The position numbers and the translations under genes were made by a program. This document shows, piece after piece, positions 1 to 8,833 of a stretch of DNA of 64,000 bases; the first letter of the stretch is position 1; the number at the start of each line of letters is the position of its first letter. Below the pieces are notes generated by a model. The model saw only the letters and a list, made by a program, of their open reading frames with translations, had not been told where the DNA came from and made no database searches. This DNA is from Nostocales cyanobacterium LEGE 12452 (GTDB taxonomy: Bacteria; Cyanobacteriota; Cyanobacteriia; Cyanobacteriales; Nostocaceae), in NCBI GenBank assembly GCA_015206945.1, contig JADEXV010000005.1, forward strand, positions 19,096 to 83,095, in the 5' to 3' direction.

Positions 1-2
1 GG

Positions 3-866
3 CGATCGCAAAAACCCTTGATTTTAGTGTTTAACAAAATAGACCTTTACCCAGATACAGACCAAGGAGCAATTTACCAAAATTTGCAACAACTGGGTGC
101 AGGGCATCCTGAAGCAAAGCCTCTACTACCTGATGAAATTGTCATGGTGGCAGCGGAACCAGCAGCAATGGAAGTGCGAGTTGAATGGCCTGATGGGCGT
201 GTCACTTATGAATGGGAAACACCACCACCGGAAGTAGACGAACTTAAAGAGATAATTTTGAATATTCTGAATCGGGAAGGGCGATCGCTTCTGGCTTTAA
301 ATGCACTGATCCAAGCACGGGATGCAGAAGCCGCGATCGCTCAAAAAACTATTGATTTACGCGAAAAGGAAGCCGAAGAAATTATTTGGCAATTTACCAA
401 ATACAAAGCTTTGGCAGTAATGCTTAATCCCATCGCCTTTTTAGATATCCTTGGCGGAACTGTTGCTGATTTAGCTTTAATTCGCGCTCTCGCTAGATTG
501 TATGGTTTGCCGATGACTAGCTATGAAGCCGGGAAAATTTTAAAAACGATTTTATTTAGTTCTGGCGGCTTGCTACTTGGAGAACTAGGTAGTAGTTTGC
601 TTTTGGGTTTAAGTAAAAGTACGGCTGCAATCACTAGTGGTGACAATCCCAGCAATATTACTGCTTTTGCTGGCAGTGCGATCGCTCAAGCTGGTATCGC
701 CGGTTATGGCGCATACTCCGTTGGCAAAGCTGCCCAAGTCTATCTCGAAAAAGGCTGCACTTGGGGACAATTAGGCGCTAGCAGCGTCATTCAAGAAATT
801 CTCTCTCAAGTCGATCAAAATACAATTCTGTATCGTTTGCGACAAGAGTTAAACATAAAGTATTGA
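3..866 (+). CDS. GTPase with C-terminal DUF697 region, 5' end outside window
   Basis: The reading frame is open back to the first base of the window, so the N-terminal GTPase part (P-loop, switch motifs) is missing. What remains begins just before an NKID box, the G4 guanine-specificity motif of Ras-like/Era-like GTPases. A charged helical stretch follows (rich in E, K and R around residues 95-125), and then a hydrophobic glycine/alanine-rich C-terminal half with two or more likely membrane-associating helices. That architecture is typical of cyanobacterial HSR1-related GTPases with a DUF697 tail. The TTG at 18 lies inside the G domain and is not a real start. The exact role is unknown; a membrane-linked GTPase is the family expectation. 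Confidence 0.75.
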   Translation, partial: RSQKPLILVFNKIDLYPDTDQGAIYQNLQQLGAGHPEAKPLLPDEIVMVAAEPAAMEVRVEWPDGRVTYEWETPPPEVDELKEIILNILNREGRSLLALNALIQARDAEAAIAQKTIDLREKEAEEIIWQFTKYKALAVMLNPIAFLDILGGTVADLALIRALARLYGLPMTSYEAGKILKTILFSSGGLLLGELGSSLLLGLSKSTAAITSGDNPSNITAFAGSAIAQAGIAGYGAYSVGKAAQVYLEKGCTWGQLGASSVIQEILSQVDQNTILYRLRQELNIKY

Positions 867-1198
867 GAATAATTAAAAACTGCTATCTTTTTGTTACCGT
901 TTATAAGTGTTTATCAACTTCTATCAAAGTCTTCTGACAATTGACTGACATTCCCAAATTGGGATGCAAGATTGAGAACATGACCATCTCTACTAGCGAT
1001 CGCAACTAGTAGAATTCCCGTACCTTTTTAAATCTAAAGATGACGAGAGGGTAATCCCACTCAATTTTGCTAAAAAGATGGCGGTGTTTACCACTACCTC
1101 TTGTGGGAAGCCTATCTAAACTAGAAATGTGAGCTGATTGAGGTCATTAAGAGCTTGCAGCTAATAACTCTGTCTGTAAATTATAAGGTGAAAGTATC
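867..1198. other. Intergenic leader of cp12
   Basis: About 330 bases without a convincing ORF. It is AT-rich, with one HIP1-like site near 998 and a short hairpin (ccac/gtgg) near 1097-1116. It should hold the cp12 promoter; I could not pick out a clear -35/-10 pair or an NtcA site. Confidence 0.4.
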
Positions 1199-1456
1199 AT
1201 GACAACTACCCTAAAAGTTGAAATTGCTGGGGCAGCAAATCTCGAAGAAGCCATTACTAATGCTATTAATGAAGCCCGAACAACTTGCGATCTAGATGGC
1301 AGTAATTCTGCTGGCTGTGCCGTAGCCTGGGATATTGTAGAAGAATTGCAAGCCGAGAAATCTCATCAACACCAAGCAAAATCAAAGAAAACCTCTTTGG
1401 AAAATTACTGCGATCGCCATCCAGATTCTGTAGAATGTCTAATCTACGACGTTTAA
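1199..1456 (+). CDS. cp12: CP12, Calvin cycle regulatory protein
   Basis: CP12 is a small, largely disordered redox switch. When its disulfides form in the dark it ties GAPDH and phosphoribulokinase into an inactive complex, stopping the Calvin cycle. The 85-residue product has all the hallmarks: an N-terminal cysteine pair (C30, C40), the core AWDIVEEL motif at 43-50, and a C-terminal pair (C71, C80) in the GAPDH-binding tail. Length is normal for cyanobacterial CP12. The ATG is preceded by aaggtgaaag, an acceptable ribosome binding site. It stands alone, convergent with tlyA. Confidence 0.95.
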   Translation: MTTTLKVEIAGAANLEEAITNAINEARTTCDLDGSNSAGCAVAWDIVEELQAEKSHQHQAKSKKTSLENYCDRHPDSVECLIYDV

Positions 1457-1461
1457 CAAGA

Positions 1462-1595
1462 AAGAATTCAGGAGTCAAGAATCAGAATTGAGTATGAATT
1501 GCAGTTCGAGTGCAGACTTCGGCATGAGCGCTCAGTCGAATGCTGAATACGTGGGTTTAAGTGCCCTACTAATTGATTCTGAATTCTGCATTCTT
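1462..1595. repeat. Imperfect inverted repeat between convergent genes
   Basis: The cp12-tlyA gap is filled by attcagg/agtcagaat-type short repeats. The left side (1462-1490) and right side (1571-1595) are partly complementary, so the transcript could fold. It may serve as a two-way terminator and belongs to the short repeat families that recur in this window (for example 42430-42460). Confidence 0.45.
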
Positions 1596-1597
1596 CT

Positions 1598-2416
1598 TTA
1601 ACTTTTCCGTAAATCAGTTATTGCTGATTGTGTTATTTGCTTAATTGCCTCTAAATCAAGTGGTGGGGCTTCACTTTCCATTCCCAACCACAACAGATAT
1701 TCGATATTCCCAGCAGGGCCAGTGATCGGCGACCAAGTTAAGCCTTTGTATTTCCACCCTAATTCGTGAGATGCTTGCAACACCTGGAAAATGGCATCAG
1801 CTTGGTCGTTTGGATCGCGTACAACTCCTTTTTTACCCACACGGGATCTGCCGACTTCAAACTGTGGCTTGACTAACAATACAGTTTCTCGGTTAGCTTG
1901 AGTTAGTTGCCACAAAGCAGGCAGAATCTTAGTTAAAGAAATAAACGATACATCAACCACCGCCAAATCAGGAATTGGGTCATTTTCACCATATAACTCA
2001 TCCGGTCGTAGTTGGCGTAAATTGGTGCGTTCCCGCAAAATCACCCGCGGATCATTTCGCAACTGCCAGTCAACTTGTCCGTAACCGACATCAATACCGT
2101 AAACTTGTTTTGCTCCAGCTTGCAAGAGACAATCAGTAAAACCACCAGTAGAAATCCCACCATCTAAACAAATGCGCTCTACTACGGGAATGGCAAATAC
2201 TGACAAAGCTTTGGAGAGTTTTTCACCGCCTCTGGAAACAAAAGGCGATCGCTCTTTAATATTTATTTGAGCCGCAATATCAACTTCTGTACCAGGTTTA
2301 TCAACCAACTGCTGATTAACAGTAACTTCCCCCGCCTGAATTAACCGTTGTGCTAAAGCGCGAGAAGCACATAAATTTAACTCTACTAATAGTGTGTCGA
2401 GTCGCTGTTTAGCCAA
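1598..2416 (-). CDS. tlyA: TlyA family 2'-O-ribose rRNA methyltransferase
   Basis: The 272-residue protein starts with an S4 RNA-binding domain (about residues 4-65, RLDTLLVEL and the RGGEKL turn) followed by an FtsJ-like Rossmann methyltransferase. The SAM loop reads LDGGISTGGFTDCLL, and VDVSF and LLVKPQFE correspond to later catalytic-fold motifs. Family members methylate ribose 2'-OH groups in 16S and 23S rRNA; older annotations call them haemolysin A. Length matches the family. It is the downstream gene of a pair: the stop of the upstream DUF29-like gene lies directly next to its start, so the two are probably co-transcribed. Confidence 0.9.
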   Translation of the reverse strand: MAKQRLDTLLVELNLCASRALAQRLIQAGEVTVNQQLVDKPGTEVDIAAQINIKERSPFVSRGGEKLSKALSVFAIPVVERICLDGGISTGGFTDCLLQAGAKQVYGIDVGYGQVDWQLRNDPRVILRERTNLRQLRPDELYGENDPIPDLAVVDVSFISLTKILPALWQLTQANRETVLLVKPQFEVGRSRVGKKGVVRDPNDQADAIFQVLQASHELGWKYKGLTWSPITGPAGNIEYLLWLGMESEAPPLDLEAIKQITQSAITDLRKS

Positions 2417-2851
2417 TTAATTAGACTCTCCTGGTAAGATTAAAGCCAAAGCACGATTGATAATTTCTTCCCGGTTAACCAGCTTTTCTAATTCTTGGAC
2501 TTCATAACGACCTTCTTCTACCTCTAAGGAAGCCTCATCAATGGCATTTAAATAGGCTTCTGCTAAGGTTTCTAACAATTCTTCTGGCGTGAGATAATAT
2601 CCCCTCGCTTTACGCCGCTTATTTTCCCGCTGAATTTCCCGAACCGAATTCCGAATAGAGACTTCCCAAGAGCGAGTAGTGCGATTTTCAGCTTGTTGTT
2701 TAATCAGATGCAACAGCAAAATCACTGCATAGCTACGAATCGTCTTAATGATGTCATTTCGGCTAATTTCCTCTAATTTTTCAACTATAATTAATGCTCC
2801 TTGAACATCGCCTTTAACAAGTAAGTCTTTTAGGGTTAATAATTCTTCCAT
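2417..2851 (-). CDS. DUF29-like protein
   Basis: A helical, charged protein of about 144 residues. The segment IRSYAVILLLHLIKQQAENRTTRSWEVSIR has the look of the DUF29 family, which is abundant in cyanobacteria and of unknown function. I chose the ATG at 2851 because GAGG sits 8 bases upstream. In-frame alternatives are ATG at 2869 and TTG at 2875, which would add 6-8 residues. It is immediately upstream of tlyA with no gap, suggesting an operon. There are no catalytic residues I can name. Confidence 0.7.
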   Translation of the reverse strand: MEELLTLKDLLVKGDVQGALIIVEKLEEISRNDIIKTIRSYAVILLLHLIKQQAENRTTRSWEVSIRNSVREIQRENKRRKARGYYLTPEELLETLAEAYLNAIDEASLEVEEGRYEVQELEKLVNREEIINRALALILPGESN

Positions 2852-2989
2852 AATCAGCGCCTCAAACATCGGCAACTTCTATTGTGGCTTATAGCGGTTC
2901 TAGTCTAGATAAGATAGGCTAATGCGTTTCATCTAGGAGCGATCGCTACTTAATGTATTATTCTTTGCAAATACACAATATTCAGATAA

Positions 2990-3325
2990 TTAAGATACAG
3001 GAAAATCCGTGTATTGTCGTAGTTCAGCAGGATGGAAACCCAAGACAATATCTTCGCGCAAAATACCTGCTTCTAATAATGCCTCTGCAACTGGCTGAGA
3101 AGTACCATCATATTGAATCCACACTTTATCATTAATAATATCTATATGTACCACCGAACCGTGTACGCGGCGCACTCCATCCCAGCCAATGTGTAACACT
3201 TCGTAGTGGTCTCGCTCCAAATCAATGACTGCTTCTGTCTCTATTTGACCGTTAGCAGGTTTGTGACTAGCATAGTCAAATATCAACTGACGAATAATTT
3301 CACGATACCGAGCTAGCTTATCCAT
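2990..3325 (-). CDS. xisI: XisI-like protein
   Basis: A 111-residue protein of the XisI family, first known as a control factor for excision of the fdxN element during heterocyst development in Anabaena. Typical features are MDKLARYREII at the start, a central beta-rich part with HIGWDG, and the ending LGFHPAELRQYTDF. XisI genes are scattered through filamentous cyanobacterial genomes next to xisH, usually with no excision element present. Here the gene overlaps the 3' end of xisH by 13 bases, the normal coupled arrangement. No excision element boundary is visible nearby, so a role in DNA rearrangement should not be assumed. Confidence 0.9.
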   Translation of the reverse strand: MDKLARYREIIRQLIFDYASHKPANGQIETEAVIDLERDHYEVLHIGWDGVRRVHGSVVHIDIINDKVWIQYDGTSQPVAEALLEAGILREDIVLGFHPAELRQYTDFPVS

Positions 3326-3732
3326 CTGATAATCCTTTCTAGTTGCTCGTCAAAGACAATTAGGTTTATTCCTATACTATTAAGAATTAGCTGAACAAAG
3401 CGTTCGGAAAATATACCTTCGTAAACCCGCTTGGGAACTGCTAAATAAAGTTGGCGTTTTGGTTGTAGTTCTTTAAGCACGCTACGATAAACTTCATACT
3501 GTCCTACAGGTTCCTGGAGGTCATTCACGGGAGAAGGATTCAGAAAACTTTTGATTTCAACAGCTATTTTTTGATCATCTCTCTCAGCAGCAATGGTAAC
3601 TCTTTCTGCTCAAATATCTACGTAAAGTTCTCTACCCCCGTATGCCAGGTATAAGGGATCGTTGGTTATTGTCCAACCATCTGCAATAAGTGCTTTAATA
3701 ACTGCGGTGTGGTAGATGTCTCTGGCTGGCAT
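3313..3732 (-). pseudogene. xisH: xisH with one in-frame stop codon
   Basis: Reading from ATG at 3732 gives MPARDIYHTAVIKALIADGW, then 40 codons in all before a TGA at 3612-3610. The same frame continues with AERVTIAAERDDQKIAVEIKS and ends in VFDEQLERIIRWIS, the normal XisH C-terminus. The family motif at the break is D-(I/L)-G-A-E-R, so a single G-to-T change (GGA to TGA) explains it. No frameshift is present and total length (139 codons) is normal, so the lesion is recent or a sequencing error. XisH proteins resemble PD-(D/E)xK endonucleases; the break falls inside that core. A GTG at 3528 could at most restart a 71-residue fragment. Confidence 0.9.
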
Positions 3733-4120
3733 TAGTCGAAATATAGCCCCAAAAACACAGCTTTAATCTAGCAAAGTTATTTTACAGAGGCGCGATCGCA
3801 AATTAAAATAAATAACTAATATAAATATAAGATGTTCCTTTGAGGAGTGGAAAAAAAGCAGCACCATGCAGAAATTCTAGATAATTAATACTCATATAAC
3901 TATTAGTCCAAAATTATTTATATCAATAATAAATATCATAAAAGCAGGTATAAACTTTTTGAAGTCCTACTAATTAATTTGTCAAACAAAAATTTTTTGC
4001 ATTAATAAAAGTAAACGCACCTTGCCAATCAAGCCAAAGTGCGATATATATCAAGTCCACTTAAGATTACAGGAACTTTGTTTGTATAGTTCCACGATTT
4101 CTAATTACCAGAGCTAGATG
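3733..4120. other. AT-rich intergenic region
   Basis: About 390 bases between the xisH start and the apcF stop. It has one HIP1 site near 3794 and long AT runs (3800-4010). I see no ORF, RNA gene or strong hairpin. Confidence 0.4.
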
Positions 4121-4630
4121 CTAAATATCTATCTCGCTCAACTCACGTGTGATGTGATCGAATGGTTCATCCACAAAAGCAGTATTAACCACACCGGCTG
4201 CTGCTACTTGTTCCTTAATCAAATCCTTGAGAATTTGGATACCACGAACTGTAGGCCCAATAGGTACTCCTAAAGAATTGTAAGTTTCCCGCAGCCCTTG
4301 CAGCACTCGTTCATCCAATACATTGGTGTTCCCAGCAACCAGCGCATAAGTGGCGTAGCGCAGATAGTAGTCCATATCGCGCAGACAAGCTGCATAACGA
4401 CGAGTTGTATAAGCATTTCCACCAGGGCGAATCAATTCTGGCAGTTCTTCAAATAACTTCAAACCAGCTTGTTTGACAAGTGCAGCTGCATTAGAATTTA
4501 TTGCTGCCGCCGCTTGTACTCTTGCTGTACCACTATCAAAGTAAGACTTTAGGCTATCGATCGCATTCCGGTCAAAATACCGACCAGCTAAGTCATAATT
4601 CTTAATTAAACTTGTTACCGCATCGCGCAT
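4121..4630 (-). CDS. apcF: Allophycocyanin beta-18 subunit (ApcF)
   Basis: ApcF replaces one beta subunit in the terminal-emitter trimers of the phycobilisome core and helps pass excitation energy to the photosystems. The protein has the phycobiliprotein fold, the chromophore-binding region TTRRYAACLRDMDYYLRYATYAL (cysteine about residue 82) and the conserved VLDERVLQGLRETYNSLGVP. It starts MRDAVTSLI rather than MQDAIT as ApcB does, and carries the longer C-terminus ending HITRELSEIDI. The ATG at 4630 gives 169 residues, the usual ApcF length, and has GAGAAGGA just upstream; the TTG at 4645 overlaps that ribosome binding site. It is divergent from glnA. Confidence 0.93.
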   Translation of the reverse strand: MRDAVTSLIKNYDLAGRYFDRNAIDSLKSYFDSGTARVQAAAAINSNAAALVKQAGLKLFEELPELIRPGGNAYTTRRYAACLRDMDYYLRYATYALVAGNTNVLDERVLQGLRETYNSLGVPIGPTVRGIQILKDLIKEQVAAAGVVNTAFVDEPFDHITRELSEIDI

Positions 4631-4848
4631 TCCTTCTTCTCCCAATCATTACTATTTATGGTTTGATATTTATTTGGCTGCACTTATGCACCAGTAAATT
4701 TTTGTGCTATTAAAAATAGATTCGGCACAAAAACAATTTATCCACTATCTATGGATTCTATGCCAAAGTTGACCCCTATATGATGAACTTTCCAGTTTTG
4801 TACAGATGATCCCTGAAAGGTTAATATAACCTGATAATCCAGATATCT

Positions 4849-4891
4849 GTAGCACAAACTACAAAATCAGCTAATGTCTAGTATTTAAGAT
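4849..4891 (+). promoter_or_regulatory. NtcA-activated type promoter of glnA
   Basis: A perfect NtcA palindrome GTA-N8-TAC (gtagcacaaactac, 4849-4862) is followed after 23 bases by TAAGAT (4886-4891), a TAN3T -10 box. This is the class II NtcA-activated spacing (site, 20-24 bases, -10). The start site would be near 4897, about 90 bases upstream of glnA. Confidence 0.85.
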
Positions 4892-4988
4892 ATTTCTGGT
4901 GTGTCACGGACTGATTGAGATCAGCAGGGTTAGGATGCAATGTAAGATTCTGGTTTTACTTTAGGAAATTGGTAGAGAAGGAGTAACA

Positions 4989-6410
4989 ATGACGACACCC
5001 CAAGAACTCTTGAAGAGAATTCAAGATGAAAAAATTCAACTGATTGATCTCAAATTCATCGATACAGTAGGGACTTGGCAGCACCTCACACTGTACCAGA
5101 ACCAAATCGATGAGACTGCATTCACTGATGGCGTAGCTTTTGACGGTTCCAGCATTCGGGGTTGGAAAGCGATCAACGAATCGGATATGACAATGGTACT
5201 CGACCCCAACACTGCTTGGATCGACCCATTCATGGAAGTGCCAACACTAAGTATAATTTGTAGTATTAAAGACCCCCGCACGGGTGAACCGTACAACCGT
5301 TGCCCACGCGTTATTGCCCAAAAAGCAATAGATTACCTGGTTGCCAGTGGCATTGGTGATACAGCCTTCTTTGGTCCTGAAGCTGAGTTTTTTATCTTTG
5401 ATAGTGCTAGGTTTGCCCAAACTGCTAACGAAGGCTACTACTTCTTAGACTCCGAAGAAGGTGCTTGGAATTCCGGTAAAGCCGGTACAGATGAAAAACC
5501 CAACTTGGGTTACAAACCACGCTTCAAAGAAGGTTACTTCCCAGTCGCACCGACGGATTCTTTCCAAGATATCCGTACAGAGATGCTGTTGACAATGGCA
5601 GAATTAGGTGTGCCCATTGAAAAGCATCACCATGAAGTTGCTACTGGTGGTCAGTGCGAACTAGGTTTCAAGTTTGGGAAGTTGATCGAAGCGGCTGACT
5701 GGTTGATGACTTACAAATACGTCATCAAGAACGTTGCCAAGAAATACGGTAAAACTGTCACCTTCATGCCAAAACCAATTTTTGGTGATAACGGTTCGGG
5801 AATGCACTGTCACCAGTCTATCTGGAGAGACGGCCAACCTCTGTTTGCAGGTGATAAGTATGCTGGTTTGAGCGATATGGCGTTGTACTACATTGGTGGT
5901 CTTCTCAAACACGCACCAGCGCTGTTGGCAATTACCAACCCCAGCACCAACTCATACAAGCGCCTAGTGCCTGGTTATGAAGCTCCTGTTAACTTGGCTT
6001 ACTCTGAAGGGAACCGTTCTGCTTCTATCCGTATTCCTCTATCTGGTAAGAACCCCAAAGCTAAACGTTTGGAATTCCGTTGTCCAGATGCTACATCTAA
6101 CCCCTACTTAGCATTTGCTGCAATGCTTTGTGCTGGTATCGATGGCATCAAGAACAAAATCCATCCTGGTGAACCCTTAGATAAGAATATCTATGAACTT
6201 TCTCCAGAGGAGCTTGCAAAGGTTCCCTCAACTCCAAGTTCTTTAGAACTGGCATTGCAAGCACTAGAAAACGATCACGGTTTCTTGACAGAATCAGGCG
6301 TCTTCACGGAAGACTTTATCGAAAATTGGATTGACTACAAGCTTAACGAAACCAAGCAGTTACAGCTGCGTCCTCATCCCTACGAGTTTTACCTCTATTA
6401 CGATGCTTAA
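4989..6410 (+). CDS. glnA: Glutamine synthetase type I
   Basis: Catalyses glutamate + NH3 + ATP to glutamine, the entry point of ammonium into metabolism and essential for using N2 fixed in heterocysts. The 473-residue protein shows the GSI signatures: DGSSIRGW near residue 52, GPEAEFFIF, the metal-binding region around [16 protein letters not shown], the glycine-rich [14 protein letters not shown], and [10 protein letters not shown]402 sits where enterobacterial GS is adenylylated, but cyanobacterial GS is controlled by small inactivating proteins instead, and gifA lies just downstream. AGAAGGAG precedes the ATG. A good terminator follows, so it is probably monocistronic. Confidence 0.98.
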   Translation: MTTPQELLKRIQDEKIQLIDLKFIDTVGTWQHLTLYQNQIDETAFTDGVAFDGSSIRGWKAINESDMTMVLDPNTAWIDPFMEVPTLSIICSIKDPRTGEPYNRCPRVIAQKAIDYLVASGIGDTAFFGPEAEFFIFDSARFAQTANEGYYFLDSEEGAWNSGKAGTDEKPNLGYKPRFKEGYFPVAPTDSFQDIRTEMLLTMAELGVPIEKHHHEVATGGQCELGFKFGKLIEAADWLMTYKYVIKNVAKKYGKTVTFMPKPIFGDNGSGMHCHQSIWRDGQPLFAGDKYAGLSDMALYYIGGLLKHAPALLAITNPSTNSYKRLVPGYEAPVNLAYSEGNRSASIRIPLSGKNPKAKRLEFRCPDATSNPYLAFAAMLCAGIDGIKNKIHPGEPLDKNIYELSPEELAKVPSTPSSLELALQALENDHGFLTESGVFTEDFIENWIDYKLNETKQLQLRPHPYEFYLYYDA

Positions 6411-6446
6411 TGAAGAGTCGTATTTAACTAATAAGTAATAAGTTTT

Positions 6447-6477
6447 GCCACCCTAAAGTAGAGGGTGGCTTTTTTTT
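6447..6477 (+). terminator. Rho-independent terminator of glnA
   Basis: Stem gccaccct / agggtggc (6447-6454 and 6462-6469) with a 7-base loop and a run of eight T. It lies 36 bases after the glnA stop and between convergent glnA and gifA. Confidence 0.9.
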
Positions 6478-6532
6478 CAGACTTGTCAGTTGACACATTC
6501 AATCAAAAAATCCAACTTATGACCCCTGAAAC

Positions 6533-6733
6533 TTAGCTCATAGAAGCGTGGCTGGGACCATAAATCATCCGACTGCTAGCATCTACCTTCCCTTGAATCG
6601 GATTCCAGTAGTGAGATACTTCTTCAGGAAGACCAAGTTCTTGTGCCGCACGCATCAGCATTGATTGTTGGCGATTCTTGACTTGCTGATGTTCACGCAC
6701 CATTAACGCACGAGATTTATCTGCGATAGACAT
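6533..6733 (-). CDS. gifA: Glutamine synthetase inactivating factor IF7-like (GifA)
   Basis: A 66-residue basic protein with the IF7 pattern: RALMVREHQQVKNRQQSML at the front, an acidic middle (LPEE), IQGK, and the tail YGPSHASMS. IF7-type proteins bind glutamine synthetase through basic residues and inactivate it when nitrogen is plentiful. The ATG at 6733 aligns with the start of known IF7 proteins and has AGAGGA 8 bases upstream; the ATG at 6739 is too close to that site. It is convergent with its target glnA, as I recall for Nostoc PCC 7120. The NtcA site at 6805-6818 should repress it under nitrogen limitation, opposite to glnA. Confidence 0.9.
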   Translation of the reverse strand: MSIADKSRALMVREHQQVKNRQQSMLMRAAQELGLPEEVSHYWNPIQGKVDASSRMIYGPSHASMS

Positions 6734-6787
6734 AACCATAGTCCTCTCTATTTTGTGAATATATATTTTTTGGTTTCTTTATAAACC

Positions 6788-6818
6788 AATATAGCAAAGA
6801 TTCTGTAACATAAGCTAC
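6788..6818 (-). promoter_or_regulatory. gifA promoter with overlapping NtcA site
   Basis: A perfect GTA-N8-TAC site (gtaacataagctac, 6805-6818). On the minus strand it ends 11 bases before TATATT (6793-6788), a likely -10 box of gifA. The site therefore covers the -35 region, the geometry of NtcA repression rather than activation. Confidence 0.75.
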
Positions 6819-7138
6819 TTTTTACATAAATTTATATTTGCTTTTGCTGACAATATTAGGTATTTTTCCCCAAAGCTGGAAAAATCCGCCTAAGCCGCCT
6901 TTGATGGCTAAAATCATCTGGCTTCAGGTTTGTCTCACCTGAAGAAACACACCTCTCTCAAGACGGAGCATTTATTCGTTACTTTTATTTACATTTAAAA
7001 GGTCTGCCACTTAAGTTCAACTCAAATGACTATTTTTTATAACTTTTACCGTTTTTTTTGGGTGAAGCGGCACAAATACAGCAGTTGAAAAAAACTAAGT
7101 TAGCATTAAATAAAGATTTACAAAAGTTTACATAAGTT
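6819..7138. other. Intergenic region between gifA promoter and ferritin-like gene
   Basis: AT-rich, about 320 bases. A short inverted repeat (caggttt.tctcacctgaa, near 6925-6943) is visible. The promoter of the gene at 7139 should be here but no consensus boxes stand out. Confidence 0.35.
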
Positions 7139-8038
7139 ATGACAGTTACCTACCCACGTAAATTTCAAAATGTTTTAAGTGCGAGAGATGTATTAAAACG
7201 GGTGGTATGCGATCGCGAAATCCATCTCATTACCCTCAACCGCTACCGTTATAGTGAACAGCGCAGTTGCAAAGACCTCACAGAGCTAATTGAACAACTG
7301 AATGGACAGCCACGAGAACTAGTGCGAGATTTGTCTCATCACATCTCAGATGAAGCTCGTCATGCCATGTGGTTAACTGACTTGTTGGCAGACTTGGGAG
7401 CAGATATTGGTAAGCCGCCCGGTTCTTCGTATATCAATGAATTTGAACGCTTACTTGATCACGAACAACAAGATCCAGTCCAAGACCTCGAAGATTTTGT
7501 GATTTCTTCCCTTGCCGCAATTAACGTCACCGAAAAACGGGGCTGTGAGTATTTCTCTGCCCACATTTATGCACTCAAGCAAGCAGCGCAAACGGCAGAA
7601 AACATCAAAATTCGGGAAACTATTGAAAAAATTCTCCCAGAGGAAGCAGGACATGTCCGCTGGGGTAATCGTTGGCTAGGAGAAATTGCGCGTAAGAGTC
7701 CAGAACATCAGCAAAAAGTAGAGCAAGCCAAGCGAAAATATACCGCAATTGAACAAGCCGCATTTGAATCAGGAATGGATATCACCTTGGGTGCAGAACT
7801 ACGGCGAGTTGCCAACTTGGTGGAAGTCGCAAATACTATGCCGCTTTGGCAACGTCCTCAATACTTGATGGAACGCTTACCCCAGACTTTGCTAGCGCCA
7901 GAGTTGCAATTTACTCGAATTCAGGCTGCACAAAAAGCTTGGCAGCGCGATCCACAGACGTTTATTGAGAAGTTTGTGCCAATGTTCCTCAACGGCATCC
8001 AGGGAAGAGAAAGTAGCCGCAAGAACACAACGGTCTAA
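7139..8038 (+). CDS. Ferritin-like di-iron protein of unknown function
   Basis: A 299-residue, almost entirely helical protein. Two ExxH pairs are visible, DEARH at 71-75 (E72, H75) and EEAGH at 168-172 (E169, H172), with E40 and E132/E137 as further candidate ligands. That spacing is what ferritin-like/rubrerythrin-like four-helix di-iron domains use. The C-terminal third (from about residue 200) is a separate helical extension not needed for iron binding. I cannot place it in a named family; iron storage, peroxide handling or an oxidase role are all possible. No operon partner: gifA is divergent and a 32-bp palindrome follows. The ATG has no good Shine-Dalgarno sequence. Confidence 0.8.
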   Translation: MTVTYPRKFQNVLSARDVLKRVVCDREIHLITLNRYRYSEQRSCKDLTELIEQLNGQPRELVRDLSHHISDEARHAMWLTDLLADLGADIGKPPGSSYINEFERLLDHEQQDPVQDLEDFVISSLAAINVTEKRGCEYFSAHIYALKQAAQTAENIKIRETIEKILPEEAGHVRWGNRWLGEIARKSPEHQQKVEQAKRKYTAIEQAAFESGMDITLGAELRRVANLVEVANTMPLWQRPQYLMERLPQTLLAPELQFTRIQAAQKAWQRDPQTFIEKFVPMFLNGIQGRESSRKNTTV

Positions 8039-8155
8039 AAGGGTATGGAGAGAAGAGACAAGGTAGACAAAGGAGAAACTTGTTCAACAATTCCTCTTTG
8101 TCCTCTTGTCTTCCTCATCCCCCACTCCCTTTTCTTTAAGAAAAATTCATCTAAA

Positions 8156-8187
8156 AAGGCCAGATGCAAAATTTTGCATCTGGCCTT
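8156..8187. terminator. Perfect 32-base palindrome, probable bidirectional terminator
   Basis: Sixteen bases (aaggccagatgcaaaa) are followed immediately by their exact reverse complement. The hairpin has an A/T centre and A/T ends, and sits 118 bases after the stop of the ferritin-like gene. Confidence 0.65.
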
Positions 8188-8833
8188 GGGTGTAAAATAA
8201 TTAAAAAGACTAAGATGATCTGGCAGATCCTTCTTAAAAGTTATTTCGCCGGCAGCCATCTACGAGGAGAACGAACCAAGGGGCAAAAGTAGGTCAAGAA
8301 TAGTAGATTTGTTAGCAAGTGCAATAAACCTTTACTACTTGTGCGAATCCAGACGCTAGATAAGCAAGAGATGAAACGAAAGGGATTTTATGCTTTGACA
8401 AAGGACGCTAAACAGATGTCGAAGCGAAGCTCAGTTACTTGTTTGTGTAGATAACCAGCTACTGAATGTATGAGAAGAAAATTTCTTGGGGAATAAAGTG
8501 AAGTTGCCTTAAGGCTGTTTCTTCAACAAGCAAAATGTCTGAATTAGATGTGCTTTAGATTAACTTATAGTCTAAGTGACATCTATTTCTGGAGGTTTTG
8601 AGGAGTTGGTAATGCTATTGATCAAAGCACTTAATTTGATTTGCTTTTTGATCGGCAGGATTGAATCCAACTATATATATAATTTGCAGTTGAAATACTA
8701 AGCGATCGCTGAAGACTTTCGTGTGTCAACTGTATATATCTCTGCCAGAAAAGCTGTGCAAGGTATATTAGCACAACATCCTGTTTTTTGGTAATTCTGT
8801 TCCTTTGGGAAAAGAGGTATTACCCTACAGTAG
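8188..8833. other. Intergenic region with one tiny ORF
   Basis: About 645 bases with no recognisable protein or RNA gene. The best signal is a 29-codon ORF at 8612-8701 (MLLIKALNLICFLIGRIESN at its start) with a strong GAGGAG 7 bases before ATG. A HIP1 site lies at 8704. The region is downstream of patX and the ferritin-like gene, which converge on it. Confidence 0.35.

Noticed and set aside
8035..8259. Minus-strand 74-codon frame after the ferritin-like gene
   Set aside because: It runs through the 32-base palindrome and a CT-rich repeat; low-complexity product with no family.
8254..8420. Possible tmRNA or other structured RNA downstream of the ferritin-like gene
   Set aside because: No match to remembered tmRNA, 6S, SRP or RNase P RNA landmarks and no tRNA-like ends.
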